Part shown: positions 36,600-44,145 of the stretch, piece by piece | Numbering within the stretch: the first letter of the stretch is position 1 | How the letters are laid out: each line of letters opens with the position of its first letter | Assembly (NCBI GenBank): GCA_947501475.1 | Contig: CANMWA010000004.1 | Span: 330,952 to 394,951, forward strand | Reading direction: 5' to 3' | Length of the DNA stretch: 64,000 nt | Origin: an uncultured Aquimarina sp. | Lineage (GTDB): Bacteria > Bacteroidota > Bacteroidia > Flavobacteriales > Flavobacteriaceae | Notes under the pieces: model-generated | Told to the model about the DNA's origin: nothing | The model's input: only the letters and a program-made list of their open reading frames with translations | Database searches by the model: none | Made by a program: the position numbers and the translations under genes

Positions 36600-37142
36600 A
36601 TGAAAAATGTATTTAAAATTTTAGGCCTTGTCAGTGTACTATTGCTTACTAGTTGTAATAGTGATCCTTCGTTACAACAATATTTTGTTGATCACCAAGG
36701 CGATAATGATTTTATTGCTGTAGATATACCATCTAGCCTTTTGGATAAAGATAATATCGAACTTAATGCTGAAGAACAAGAAGCATTAGAGAGCGTAAAA
36801 AAGGTGAACTTTTTAGGACTACAGTTAAACGAAGAGAATAAAAACAGGTTCGAAAAAGAACGCGTAGCCATTAATAAAATCCTAAACTCAGATAAGTACG
36901 AGACACTTATGAAATTTGGGTCTAACGGAACCAATGCAGTATTAAAATACACCGGAGATGATGATGATATCGATGAGGTGATTGTTTTTGCAACCGATCA
37001 AAAAAGAGGATTAGCACTAGTGCGTGTATTGGGCGATAATATGAGACCCGAAAAAATGGCTAAACTAGCAAGATCAGTCGAGGAAGGTAAGCTTGATCTC
37101 GAAGCGTTCAAGAAACTTGGTGAGACTATTGATATTGACTAA
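36600..37142 (+). CDS. DUF4252 lipoprotein
   Basis: This 180-residue lipoprotein has a lipobox in LLLTSC (Cys at about residue 19). The body resembles the DUF4252 protein upstream: an early helix pair, KNRFEKERVAINKILNSDKYETLMKF, a strand-rich centre with DDDDIDEVIVFATDQKRGLALVRVLGDNM, and a helical end (MAKLARSVEEGKLDLEAFKKL). It is the last gene of the ECF sigma operon and is followed by a strong terminator. Confidence 0.82.
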   Translation: MKNVFKILGLVSVLLLTSCNSDPSLQQYFVDHQGDNDFIAVDIPSSLLDKDNIELNAEEQEALESVKKVNFLGLQLNEENKNRFEKERVAINKILNSDKYETLMKFGSNGTNAVLKYTGDDDDIDEVIVFATDQKRGLALVRVLGDNMRPEKMAKLARSVEEGKLDLEAFKKLGETIDID

Positions 37143-37166
37143 TTACAACGAGTCTATATAAAATTA

Positions 37167-37197
37167 AAAGAAGCTGCCTTTTTGGGCAGCTTCTTTT
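37167..37197 (+). terminator. Intrinsic terminator of the ECF sigma operon
   Basis: The stem AAGAAGCTGCC / GGGCAGCTTCTT with a T-rich loop is followed by TTTATA, 24 bp after the last DUF4252 gene. Confidence 0.85.
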
Positions 37198-37306
37198 ATA
37201 ATCATGTAAAGACTATAAATTCATTTCCCCCTGTGTAGTTACAAATGTATAAACTAGTTGGCTAGTTTAATAAAGTTAACAGCTATTTATAGTAGTTATT
37301 AAAATA

Positions 37307-37900
37307 TTAGCAGATACGATCACAAAAGAAACCCCATCTATAAGAAAAGCCTCCACCAAATACAGGACATTCTTCTATGAATGCTCTTTTATTAGTAAGA
37401 TCAAAATTTCCACAGGCTTGTGGTTGAGGTGGGTAACAATAAATAGTTCGGATATAATTACATAATGGATTAAATTTATTAGTAATTGTTTTATGTTTTA
37501 CTAATTCTTGCAGCTGATCAGGAGACAATATTTCACCTAAATTTAAATCGGTTAACAATTCTCCATCATTAATTAATGATTCAGATTTAATTAAAAGACC
37601 TTTTGAATTTAAATAATCAGCAATCCTATAGTTTTCTATTAATAGTTCACCATCTTTACTTGAGAGCTGGTCAAAAAAATCTTGTTGTTCTTTACTTGTT
37701 TTTTTCTCAAAACCTTTAGGAGGTTTAAAATAGATAGTTTTAGCTCCTTGTTCGGGCGTTACCGTTAGTGTTTCTTGAGTAGTTTGATCCTCAATTTGAT
37801 TGGTATCAATTTCATCTTTATTACACGATGTGAATAAGACAGATAGGACTAAAAAAAACATAACGCATTTTAGTTCTAGTTTAGAATTAAGAGTTTTCAT
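37307..37900 (-). CDS. Uncharacterised lipoprotein with Cys-rich C-terminus
   Basis: The 197-residue predicted lipoprotein has a signal ending LSVLFTSC (Cys at about residue 26). An acidic linker follows, then a helical middle (KKTSKEQQDFFDQLSS; LGEILSPDQLQELVKHK). A short C-terminal domain has six cysteines (CNYIRTIYCYPPQPQAC ... ECPVFGGGF ... FFCDRIC), probably disulfide-bonded in the periplasm or outside. I recognise no family. It is monocistronic, convergent with the ECF operon. Confidence 0.7.
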   Translation of the reverse strand: MKTLNSKLELKCVMFFLVLSVLFTSCNKDEIDTNQIEDQTTQETLTVTPEQGAKTIYFKPPKGFEKKTSKEQQDFFDQLSSKDGELLIENYRIADYLNSKGLLIKSESLINDGELLTDLNLGEILSPDQLQELVKHKTITNKFNPLCNYIRTIYCYPPQPQACGNFDLTNKRAFIEECPVFGGGFSYRWGFFCDRIC

Positions 37901-38375
37901 AAAAAAAATGTATTAAGGTTAAAAATTATTTTTATGCATTCCAACAAACAATTTTACCTTAGTATTAATTTTGATTATTTGTAACTTGTTCTGTAGTATT
38001 TTTAAGTTGATAGTGAAGTCAAATACCGTAAAAAGTTGATAAAGTTATTTGATAAGTATTGTACTGCTATACTATGAAAGAACAAAACAATGTCAAAATG
38101 TTTACCAAGCCAATATGACTAGTCTAAAGTTAGTTAAAGAATATTTTTTTATAAAGCGTAACGTACTGACATTTATAAATTTAAACTTTGTATTTATAAA
38201 TTTGGAGAAGTGTTTTGATGGATATGGTAAGAAGTTATTTGGCGTTAAGAATGGAGAATTATTTGGTAGCCAAATAAGACATGAGTACAAATTAATTCAA
38301 TGCTTTAACTACTATTATTGAATTGTAAACTAATAATTCCTTTTAGAAATTATAATTTAGAACAAAATAAAGACA
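37901..38375. other. Gene-poor AT-rich interval
   Basis: These 475 bp between the Cys-rich lipoprotein (start at 37900) and the purB terminator hold no gene I trust. A possible 90-codon reading frame at 38049-38321 has an improbable, aromatic and Lys-rich composition and no ribosome-binding site. The left edge must contain the promoter of the lipoprotein gene. Confidence 0.5.
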
Positions 38376-38393
38376 GCCTAAATCTTTTTAGGC
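38370..38393 (-). terminator. Intrinsic terminator for purB
   Basis: Read on the minus strand, GCCTAAA pairs with TTTAGGC across AAGA and is followed by TGTCTTTATTTTG. It lies 22 bp past the purB stop codon. Confidence 0.65.
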
Positions 38394-38415
38394 CTCTTTT
38401 TCAATTAATTTTATT

Positions 38416-39759
38416 TTAAATCCCCGTATAATTAGAAGGAGTAATTTGTTTTAGCTCAGATTTTATGGCTTCAGATACTTCAAGAGTGTCTATAAAATTA
38501 GCAATAGAACTTTGATTAATAGCCTCATTAGTTCTAGTTAGCCCTTTAAGTGCTTCATAAGGATTTGGATATCCTTCTCTTCTTAATATGGTTTGAATCG
38601 CTTCAGCCACAACTGCCCAATTATTTTCAAGATCTTCAGCAAATTTTGCTTCATTCAGCAATAATTTATTTAATCCTTTTAATGTAGCTTGAAATGCTAT
38701 TATTGTATGCCCAAAAGGAACCCCAACGTTTCTTAGTACAGTACTATCGGTAAGATCACGTTGTAGTCGGCTTACAGGTAGTTTTGCAGAAAGGTGCTCA
38801 AATATCGCATTAGCGATTCCTAAATTACCTTCGCTATTTTCAAAATCTATAGGATTTACTTTATGTGGCATTGCCGAAGAGCCTACTTCGCCTTTTTTGA
38901 TTTTCTGTTTAAAATAATCCATAGATACGTAGGTCCATATATCTCGATCTAGATCCAATATAATGGTATTGATTCTTTTTAATCCATCAAAAAGAGCAGC
39001 CATATGGTCATAATGTTCGATTTGAGTTGTTGGGAACGAATGGTGTAAGCCTAGTTTTTCCTGAACAAACTTAGTCCCAAATGCTTTCCAATCGATATCA
39101 GGGTAGGCTACCTTATGTGCATTATAGTTTCCTGTGGCTCCGCCAAATTTTGCTGCACTCGGGATATCATTTAGTAAATCAAATTGTGCATCAAGTCGGG
39201 TTACATACACCTGAAGCTCTTTTCCTAATCGGGTTGGAGATGCAGGCTGACCATGCGTTCGTGCCAGCATTGGTATTTCAGACCATTCTGTAACCAAAGC
39301 ACTCAATTTATCTTTTAACGCTAAGTATTGAGGGATATAGACATCACCAATGGCTTCTTTAATACTTAATGGTATAGCAGTATTATTGATATCCTGAGAC
39401 GTTAATCCAAAATGGATAAACTCTTTATATTCTTGTAAACCTAATTGGTCGAATTTTTCTTTAATAAAATATTCTACAGCCTTTACATCATGATTGGTTA
39501 CTTTTTCGATTTCCTTGATTGCCGTTGCATCATCACTAGAAAAAGAAGTATATATTTTTCTGAGTGCATCAAATAAAGATGAATCAATGCCTTGTAGCTG
39601 GGGTAGTGGTATTTCGCATAGTGCAATAAAATATTCAATTTCTACTAAAACACGATACTTGATTAAAGCTTCTTCACTAAAAAAAGGACTAAGTGATATG
39701 GTTTTTGAAGAATAACGACCATCTATAGGAGAGATAGCTTGCAAAGGAAATGATGACAT
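38416..39759 (-). CDS. purB: Adenylosuccinate lyase
   Basis: This 447-residue fumarase/aspartase-superfamily enzyme catalyses two steps of purine synthesis (SAICAR to AICAR, and adenylosuccinate to AMP). Signature segments are SPIDGRYSSKT at the N-terminus, HFGLTSQDINNTA, ARTHGQPASPTRLGKEL, and the flexible catalytic loop VGSSAMPHKVNPIDFENSEGN split around SSAMPHKVNPIDFEN. The length and all motifs fit the E. coli-type PurB. A TAnnTTTG element lies upstream; the heptanucleotide array at 39977-40221 is about 220 bp before the start codon. Confidence 0.96.
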   Translation of the reverse strand: MSSFPLQAISPIDGRYSSKTISLSPFFSEEALIKYRVLVEIEYFIALCEIPLPQLQGIDSSLFDALRKIYTSFSSDDATAIKEIEKVTNHDVKAVEYFIKEKFDQLGLQEYKEFIHFGLTSQDINNTAIPLSIKEAIGDVYIPQYLALKDKLSALVTEWSEIPMLARTHGQPASPTRLGKELQVYVTRLDAQFDLLNDIPSAAKFGGATGNYNAHKVAYPDIDWKAFGTKFVQEKLGLHHSFPTTQIEHYDHMAALFDGLKRINTIILDLDRDIWTYVSMDYFKQKIKKGEVGSSAMPHKVNPIDFENSEGNLGIANAIFEHLSAKLPVSRLQRDLTDSTVLRNVGVPFGHTIIAFQATLKGLNKLLLNEAKFAEDLENNWAVVAEAIQTILRREGYPNPYEALKGLTRTNEAINQSSIANFIDTLEVSEAIKSELKQITPSNYTGI

Positions 39760-39779
39760 AATTTTCTTTTTTGAAGCTG

Positions 39780-39787
39780 CAAAGATA
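39780..39787 (-). promoter_or_regulatory. Putative -7 element (TATCTTTG) for purB
   Basis: The minus strand reads TATCTTTG, an exact TAnnTTTG match, 20 bp before the purB start codon. It would make the purB leader very short and place the heptanucleotide array upstream of the promoter. Confidence 0.42.
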
Positions 39788-39976
39788 AAGTTTATGTTTT
39801 GATTTATGATTTACGAGTCACGATTTTTTGAAGTTTCAAAACTTCAAAGTTGCTGCGGTATAAAGTAAGAAAACAACACATCTTTTATCTTAAGCTTTAT
39901 ATACCATAATTTAATACGTGTATACTTGGTTGATACCCGAACTAATAAGGTCTGTTATATAAAATCTACTTATTTT

Positions 39977-40221
39977 ATCAACCATCAACCATCAACCATC
40001 AACCATCAACCATCAACCATCAACCATCAACCATCAACTATCAACTATCAACCATCAACCATCAACTATCAACTATCAACCATCAACTATCAACCATCAA
40101 CCATCAACCATCAACCATCAACCATCAACTATCAACTATCAACTATCAACTATCAACTATCAACTATCAACTATCAACTATCAACCATCAACTATCAACC
40201 ATCAACTATCAACCATCAACT
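39977..40221. repeat. Heptanucleotide array, 35 copies of ATCAACY
   Basis: Exactly 35 uninterrupted units of ATCAACC or ATCAACT fill 245 bp; only the seventh base varies, always C or T, in short runs of like units. The right end supplies the last codon (AGT) and the stop codon (TGA) of the minus-strand gene at 40216-40770. The left end lies about 220 bp upstream of purB. All three frames of the array are free of plus-strand stops because of its composition, which creates a false reading frame at 39926-40279. The run of identical neighbours points to recent slippage growth. Confidence 0.95.
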
Positions 40222-40770
40222 AAGTTTCTTCAATACCATTCTTGATCTTGCTTTGTATGCTGCACTACTTGCATTGTAGTTGTTTTCGAGTGTGATTTTT
40301 AATTCTGGATGTACCCAATCAAATTCGGTCCCTAGCAAATATAGAGTGGTCATCGAATAGGCTTTTGGTGCTACCTTTTGATCTGTAATCAACCAATCAA
40401 AGCAAGTTTCAGTAATTTGTTCTCTATGGGTTTTAGTGAGCTGTTTTCTTACAGGTGTAGACTTTTCTTTATAATATGCAATAATTAAACATTCATATAT
40501 TTTTGCCATAGGTCGTACCGCCGGATGCTGATGTACTTTTGGAATAAATGCTATAAGTTCGTCAAGATAGGGTAGGATGGCTTCGAGGTCTTTTTTACAT
40601 AAAAACTCAAGTCCCCAAGAGGCTCTACAAGAAATTTCATCATCTACTTTTGCGCAAATGATTAATAATTCTGGAAGTAGCTTAGGGTTGTCTAAGATCA
40701 AATTCGCAAAATAGTTTCTCTTTTCGCGAGAGTGATTTACAGTGTTTAGTACTTCTTCGAGCGATATCAT
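40216..40770 (-). CDS. Conserved helical-repeat (HEAT-like) protein next to purB
   Basis: This 184-residue all-helical protein looks HEAT/ARM-like: LEEVLNTVNHSREKRNYFANLILDNPKLLPELLIIC, then DDEISCRASWGLEFLCKKDLEAILPYLDEL, then RPMAKIYECLIIAYY. No catalytic motif or signal peptide is visible. It precedes purB in the same direction. The last residue (Ser) and stop codon lie inside the first unit of the heptanucleotide array, so array insertion or growth has probably reset its C-terminus. The function is unknown. Confidence 0.75.
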   Translation of the reverse strand: MISLEEVLNTVNHSREKRNYFANLILDNPKLLPELLIICAKVDDEISCRASWGLEFLCKKDLEAILPYLDELIAFIPKVHQHPAVRPMAKIYECLIIAYYKEKSTPVRKQLTKTHREQITETCFDWLITDQKVAPKAYSMTTLYLLGTEFDWVHPELKITLENNYNASSAAYKARSRMVLKKLS

Positions 40771-40793
40771 AAAGTTTTATGTTTTGGCAATTT

Positions 40794-40801
40794 CAAAATT
40801 A
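40794..40801 (-). promoter_or_regulatory. Putative -7 element (TAATTTTG) for the helical-repeat gene
   Basis: The minus strand reads TAATTTTG, an exact TAnnTTTG match, 23 bp before the start codon. It sits in the 120-bp divergent gap with the haem-binding gene. Confidence 0.38.
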
Positions 40802-40890
40802 TAGAATAATAATTACTTGTTAAAATCGTTATTTGTTCTGTAACAGATAATTATCAGTTATGATTGTTGTCATATTAAATCAACCACACA

Positions 40891-41427
40891 ATGTTTTCCA
40901 AAATTAAAAATCTTTTTATCGTATTAGTATTGTTTTTGGTGATTACACAATTTTTACGACCAGAGAAAAACGAAGCAAGCTATACCAGTATCACCACTTT
41001 TGAAGAACAAGCATCAGTTACTCCCGAGATTCAATCTATTTTACAAAACCAATGTTATGATTGTCATAGCAATACTACAAGATACCCTTGGTTTATGGAG
41101 GTAAGCCCGATTTCACATTGGATGGCCTATCATATCGAAGAGGGTAAAGAACATTTTAATGTTTCAAAATGGGAGGTATATACCGATAAACAAAAAGACC
41201 ATAAATTAGAAGAAGTCATCGAGAAATTAGAAGAAAAAGCCATGCCGCTTGAGTCGTATGGTTGGATTCATGGAGAAATATCGAGTACTGATGCAGGAAA
41301 ATTAATCGCTTGGGCAAAAGATACGCGAGCCAAAGCCAAAGAAGAACCAATAGTTAAAGATTCACTACAAGTAGAAGAAACAAATGTTGTTGCTACCGAT
41401 AGTTTGACCACCAATGATGTTCAATAA
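40891..41427 (+). CDS. Haem-binding domain (c-type cytochrome-like) protein
   Basis: The 178-residue protein has an N-terminal hydrophobic anchor or signal (IKNLFIVLVLFLVITQFL) and a single covalent haem site CYDCH (Cys55, Cys58, His59) in LQNQCYDCHSNTTRYPWFMEVSPISHWMAYHIEEGK. That fits the Haem_bd family found widely in Bacteroidota. It should be periplasmic and membrane-anchored. A possible distal Met ligand is in EKAMPLESYGWIH. The C-terminal tail is acidic and low in complexity. It is convergent with the sirtuin gene, only 11 bp apart. Confidence 0.88.
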   Translation: MFSKIKNLFIVLVLFLVITQFLRPEKNEASYTSITTFEEQASVTPEIQSILQNQCYDCHSNTTRYPWFMEVSPISHWMAYHIEEGKEHFNVSKWEVYTDKQKDHKLEEVIEKLEEKAMPLESYGWIHGEISSTDAGKLIAWAKDTRAKAKEEPIVKDSLQVEETNVVATDSLTTNDVQ

Positions 41428-41438
41428 GGATAGGTTTT

Positions 41439-42116
41439 TTATTTCAACAACTCATTAACCACTTTTGGCACTCCAGTTGTTGCCTTTTCTGATAAGATCG
41501 TAAGGCGATCTGTCGGTAATATGGTCGGTTTGGGATCTATAAAATAAATAGGTGAGGTTCTAGGGGCATATTGCAATAAACCAGCTGCAGGATAAACTTG
41601 CATAGAGGTGCCTATAATGATTACAACATCTGCTCGTTCTGTAACCTCTATAGCAACATCCATCATGGGTACATCTTCACCAAACCATACAATATGTGGT
41701 CGTAATTGTGATTGGTGCTCGCATAGATCTCCTAAATGAAGGTCTTTTTTCCAATCAAAAATTAGTTGCTCATCAAACTGACTTCTTACTTTTAATAACT
41801 CGCCATGTAGATGTATAATAGTTGTACTACCAGCTCTTTCATGCAGGTCGTCTACATTTTGAGTGATAATCGTTACATCATACTTTTTTTCTAATTCGGC
41901 CAATGCCAAATGACCTTTGTTGGGTACTACGGTAGGCAATTGACTACGTCGTTTGTTGTAAAAATCAAGCACTAATTCGGGATTATTTTCCCATCCGATA
42001 GGTGAAGCTACCTCCATGATATCATGACCTTCCCATAATCCATTAGCATCTCTAAATGTATTAATACCACTTTCGGCACTAATACCAGCTCCGGTAAGAA
42101 CAGCAATTTTTTTCAT
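41439..42116 (-). CDS. cobB: Sir2 family NAD-dependent protein deacylase
   Basis: This 225-residue sirtuin removes acyl groups from lysine using NAD+. Motifs present are GAGISAESGINTFRDANGLW, ITQNVDDLHERAG with the catalytic His in HLHGEL, RPHIVWFGEDVP, and IIGTSMQVYPAAGLL. The four zinc-binding cysteines of classical sirtuins are absent (only one Cys in the small-domain segment), so it belongs to the zinc-less bacterial branch. It is cytoplasmic and monocistronic. Confidence 0.92.
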   Translation of the reverse strand: MKKIAVLTGAGISAESGINTFRDANGLWEGHDIMEVASPIGWENNPELVLDFYNKRRSQLPTVVPNKGHLALAELEKKYDVTIITQNVDDLHERAGSTTIIHLHGELLKVRSQFDEQLIFDWKKDLHLGDLCEHQSQLRPHIVWFGEDVPMMDVAIEVTERADVVIIIGTSMQVYPAAGLLQYAPRTSPIYFIDPKPTILPTDRLTILSEKATTGVPKVVNELLK

Positions 42117-42352
42117 AGATCGATGTGTTGATGACTATAGTAAACAAGTTTAAAGCTATTCAAAATTGTTGAATAATCAGATATTGATCATAAATAAAAT
42201 GCTAAAAATAGCAATCGATGCATTAATTGATCTATTCGAACTACTGTTTTCTCTTTTGTATACAGTCTTTATGTTTTTTTTAACATAATGATATACTTAA
42301 AAATACCTTTCAACGTTTTAGAAGGGTTGTGTTTTTTTTTCGATAAAGTGCT

Positions 42353-42360
42353 TATATTTG
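42353..42360 (+). promoter_or_regulatory. Putative promoter of the LytTR gene (TATATTTG), in a 398-bp gap
   Basis: TATATTTG is a perfect TAnnTTTG match, with TTG at 42327-42329 (23-bp spacing, slightly long). It leaves a leader of about 150 nt before the LytTR start at 42515. The leader has two inverted repeats (TACGGTTTAACCGTA near 42415; AGATAG...CTATCT near 42433-42456). The gap 42117-42514 also contains TTATGTTTTTTTTAAC at 42270-42285, the reverse complement of a 16-mer found in both surface-protein leaders. Confidence 0.5.
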
Positions 42361-42514
42361 CCGACGAAAAAATACAGCTAACTAACTGATACCAAATAAG
42401 TTCCGTACTAATATTACGGTTTAACCGTATCCAGATAGACGTTAAAAAGCCTATCTTGTAGCTGTAATTATAAAATGTTTAACAACCAACGCTAACTATT
42501 TAATCTTTTACCCT

Positions 42515-43252
42515 ATGAAATATCCCTATGTAATTATTGATAATGATCAAAAAATTGCAGACTCTATTCAAATTGCTTTAGAAGAACAGACTGATTATAT
42601 CTGTACCGGAATAGCAAAAGATGAGCAAACAGCATTGGATTTAATTTTAGAGAGAAAGCCCCGAATAGTTTTTTTAGAACCAGAGGTTCCTGGTACGCAT
42701 TGTGCTAAAACTCAGTACTCATTAATGACAGAGTTGGCGAAGTACATGTCACAGTTACCAGAGTTTATTGTAATCACCAAAACGGCAGAGTATGCTATCG
42801 AAGGTATACGCAATAGAATTTTGGATTATATGTTAAAACCTTTGGGTAAAAGTCAGATAGTAAGAACGTTAATGCGGTTTGAGAAAGATTTTGATGAGGT
42901 TGCAGATAGTACATTATGTTTTAAATCGTATGGAGATTATAAATTTGTTGATGTCGAAGAGGTGCTGTATCTAAAAGCCGATAATAACACCACAGATTTT
43001 ATTATGAGCAATGGTAATAAGGTCGAAGCGTTTAAAACACTAAAACATTTCCAGGAGTTATTGCCAGATCATTTTGTTAGAATCCATAACAGTTACATTA
43101 TTAATACGCATTATGTGTCCAGGATTCATTTTGGTAAGGCAAAATGCGCGATTAAGAACACTACAGATATGATTCCTTTTTCAAAATCATATAAAAATAC
43201 AGTAGAAGAGATTAAGGATAATTTGGCTAAGAAAAGTTTGATCCAAATATAA
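42515..43252 (+). CDS. LytTR-type response regulator with altered receiver
   Basis: The 245-residue two-domain regulator has a receiver-like domain (residues 1-120) and a LytTR DNA-binding domain (about 140-240: VDVEEVLYLKADNNTTDFIM, FVRIHNSYIINTHYV). In the receiver the acidic pair is kept as IDNDQ and the conserved Lys is kept in YMLKPLG, but the phospho-acceptor position reads FLEPEVPG: Glu55 replaces Asp. Glu can mimic a phosphorylated Asp, so it may be active without a kinase; no kinase gene adjoins. LytTR domains bind direct repeats upstream of target genes. Confidence 0.88.
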   Translation: MKYPYVIIDNDQKIADSIQIALEEQTDYICTGIAKDEQTALDLILERKPRIVFLEPEVPGTHCAKTQYSLMTELAKYMSQLPEFIVITKTAEYAIEGIRNRILDYMLKPLGKSQIVRTLMRFEKDFDEVADSTLCFKSYGDYKFVDVEEVLYLKADNNTTDFIMSNGNKVEAFKTLKHFQELLPDHFVRIHNSYIINTHYVSRIHFGKAKCAIKNTTDMIPFSKSYKNTVEEIKDNLAKKSLIQI

Positions 43253-43277
43253 CTTTAACAATTTTTTTTAAAGATTA

Positions 43278-43310
43278 ACCGATAGATAACATATGCTATC
43301 GGTTTTTTTT
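43278..43310 (+). terminator. Intrinsic terminator after the LytTR gene
   Basis: The stem ACCGATAG / CTATCGGT is followed by a run of eight T. Confidence 0.88.
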
Positions 43311-43651
43311 GTTATATAAAACTTGTAGGAGATGATGATAATCAAGTACGTTATTTCTTACAGTTAAAACTACAAGATTTTAAAATCCATTCATCTACTA
43401 GTATAATCGGGTCATTTACCTCTCAAAGAGGGCCATTCACTAAAGATACCTTAATATAGTGGGCGCGCGCGAGGTTTAAGCATACATTTGTAGTGTACAA
43501 TTAGAGAAATACATTACAACACTCTAATAAAATTAAAGCTAGCGCAGCTACCCCTAAATAAAATAAAAACAGAGTATTAACAAATTAATTAAACCCCCAT
43601 AAGATTTTTAAAATTTAAAATCTTTATTAATTAAGCAAACAAAATTGAGTT
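43311..43651. other. Leader region of the small lipoprotein pair
   Basis: These 341 bp hold no ORF. TACATTTG at 43483-43490 is a perfect -7 match that would give a 5' leader of about 155 nt. A GCGCGCGCG run (43462-43471) just upstream is unusual in this AT-rich DNA. Further along are a CCTCTCAAAGAGG hairpin (near 43418) and AGATTTT...AAAATCT (43602-43623), the latter shortly before the first small lipoprotein gene. Confidence 0.45.
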
Positions 43652-43810
43652 ATGAAAACTATAAAAACATTATTCGCTATATTATTTTTAAGTACATTTT
43701 TTATCGCTTGTGAAGCAGATTCAATAAATGAAGAGGTTGGTATTGAGGATGTTGAGATGCTTTCTACTGATGGACAAAATGCTGGAGAAGATGTAGAACC
43801 AGGTACATAA
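43652..43810 (+). CDS. Tiny lipoprotein, tandem copy 1
   Basis: The 52-residue product has a hydrophobic leader and lipobox at FFIAC (Cys20), leaving a mature acidic peptide of only about 33 residues that begins CEADSINEEVG and ends TDGQNAGEDVEPGT. The gene is a close paralogue of the one at 43879. Both are well spaced, have purine-rich upstream sequences, and are conserved with each other at start, lipobox and end, which makes them credible genes despite their size. They lie upstream of a TPR sensor kinase and response regulator. Confidence 0.75.
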   Translation: MKTIKTLFAILFLSTFFIACEADSINEEVGIEDVEMLSTDGQNAGEDVEPGT

Positions 43811-43878
43811 ATAAAATTAAAGAGTTAAGAATAAAAATATAAAAAATAAATATAATAATATTAAACTTATAGATACGT

Positions 43879-44046
43879 ATGAAAACTTTCAAAACTATAT
43901 TAGCAATACTATTTTTAGGCGGAATGTTTATGGGCTGTGAAGCTGAATCAATTAATGACGAAGTAGGATATGAAATTGAAGATGTAATTGGAACAGATGG
44001 GCAGAATGCTGGAGATGATGTTCAACCTCCAGGGCAAGGTGGATAA
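43879..44046 (+). CDS. Tiny lipoprotein, tandem copy 2
   Basis: The 55-residue product has a lipobox at MFMGC (Cys20). The mature part starts CEAESINDEVG and ends TDGQNAGDDVQPPGQGG, matching copy 1 at both ends. Copy 1 stops 68 bp upstream, and a strong terminator follows at 44071-44105, so the two genes form one short message. Possible roles are a surface-exposed acidic peptide, a ligand or regulator for the nearby TPR kinase, or the source of a signal-peptide-derived pheromone. All are inference. Confidence 0.75.
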   Translation: MKTFKTILAILFLGGMFMGCEAESINDEVGYEIEDVIGTDGQNAGDDVQPPGQGG

Positions 44047-44070
44047 TAATAGTTTAAACAGCATTTTAAA

Positions 44071-44105
44071 AAAAAGTTCTAATTTAAATTAGAACTTTTT
44101 TTGTT
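44071..44105 (+). terminator. Intrinsic terminator after the tiny lipoproteins
   Basis: The self-complementary AAAGTTCTAATTT / AAATTAGAACTTT stem has A-rich and T-rich flanks. It separates the lipoprotein message from the kinase gene starting at 44146. Confidence 0.88.
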
Positions 44106-44145
44106 ATGCTCAAATTGATTAATTTAGAAATAAAACTATTCAAAA

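Noticed and set aside
38049..38321. 90-codon plus-strand reading frame between the Cys-rich lipoprotein and purB
   Set aside because: No ribosome-binding site, unusual composition, an overlapping antisense frame of similar length, and no recognisable motif.
39926..40279. 117-codon frame reading as a repetitive HQPSTIN/YQLSTIN protein
   Set aside because: It is just the translation of the 7-bp array (7 bp times 3 frames) and runs antisense into the end of a real gene.
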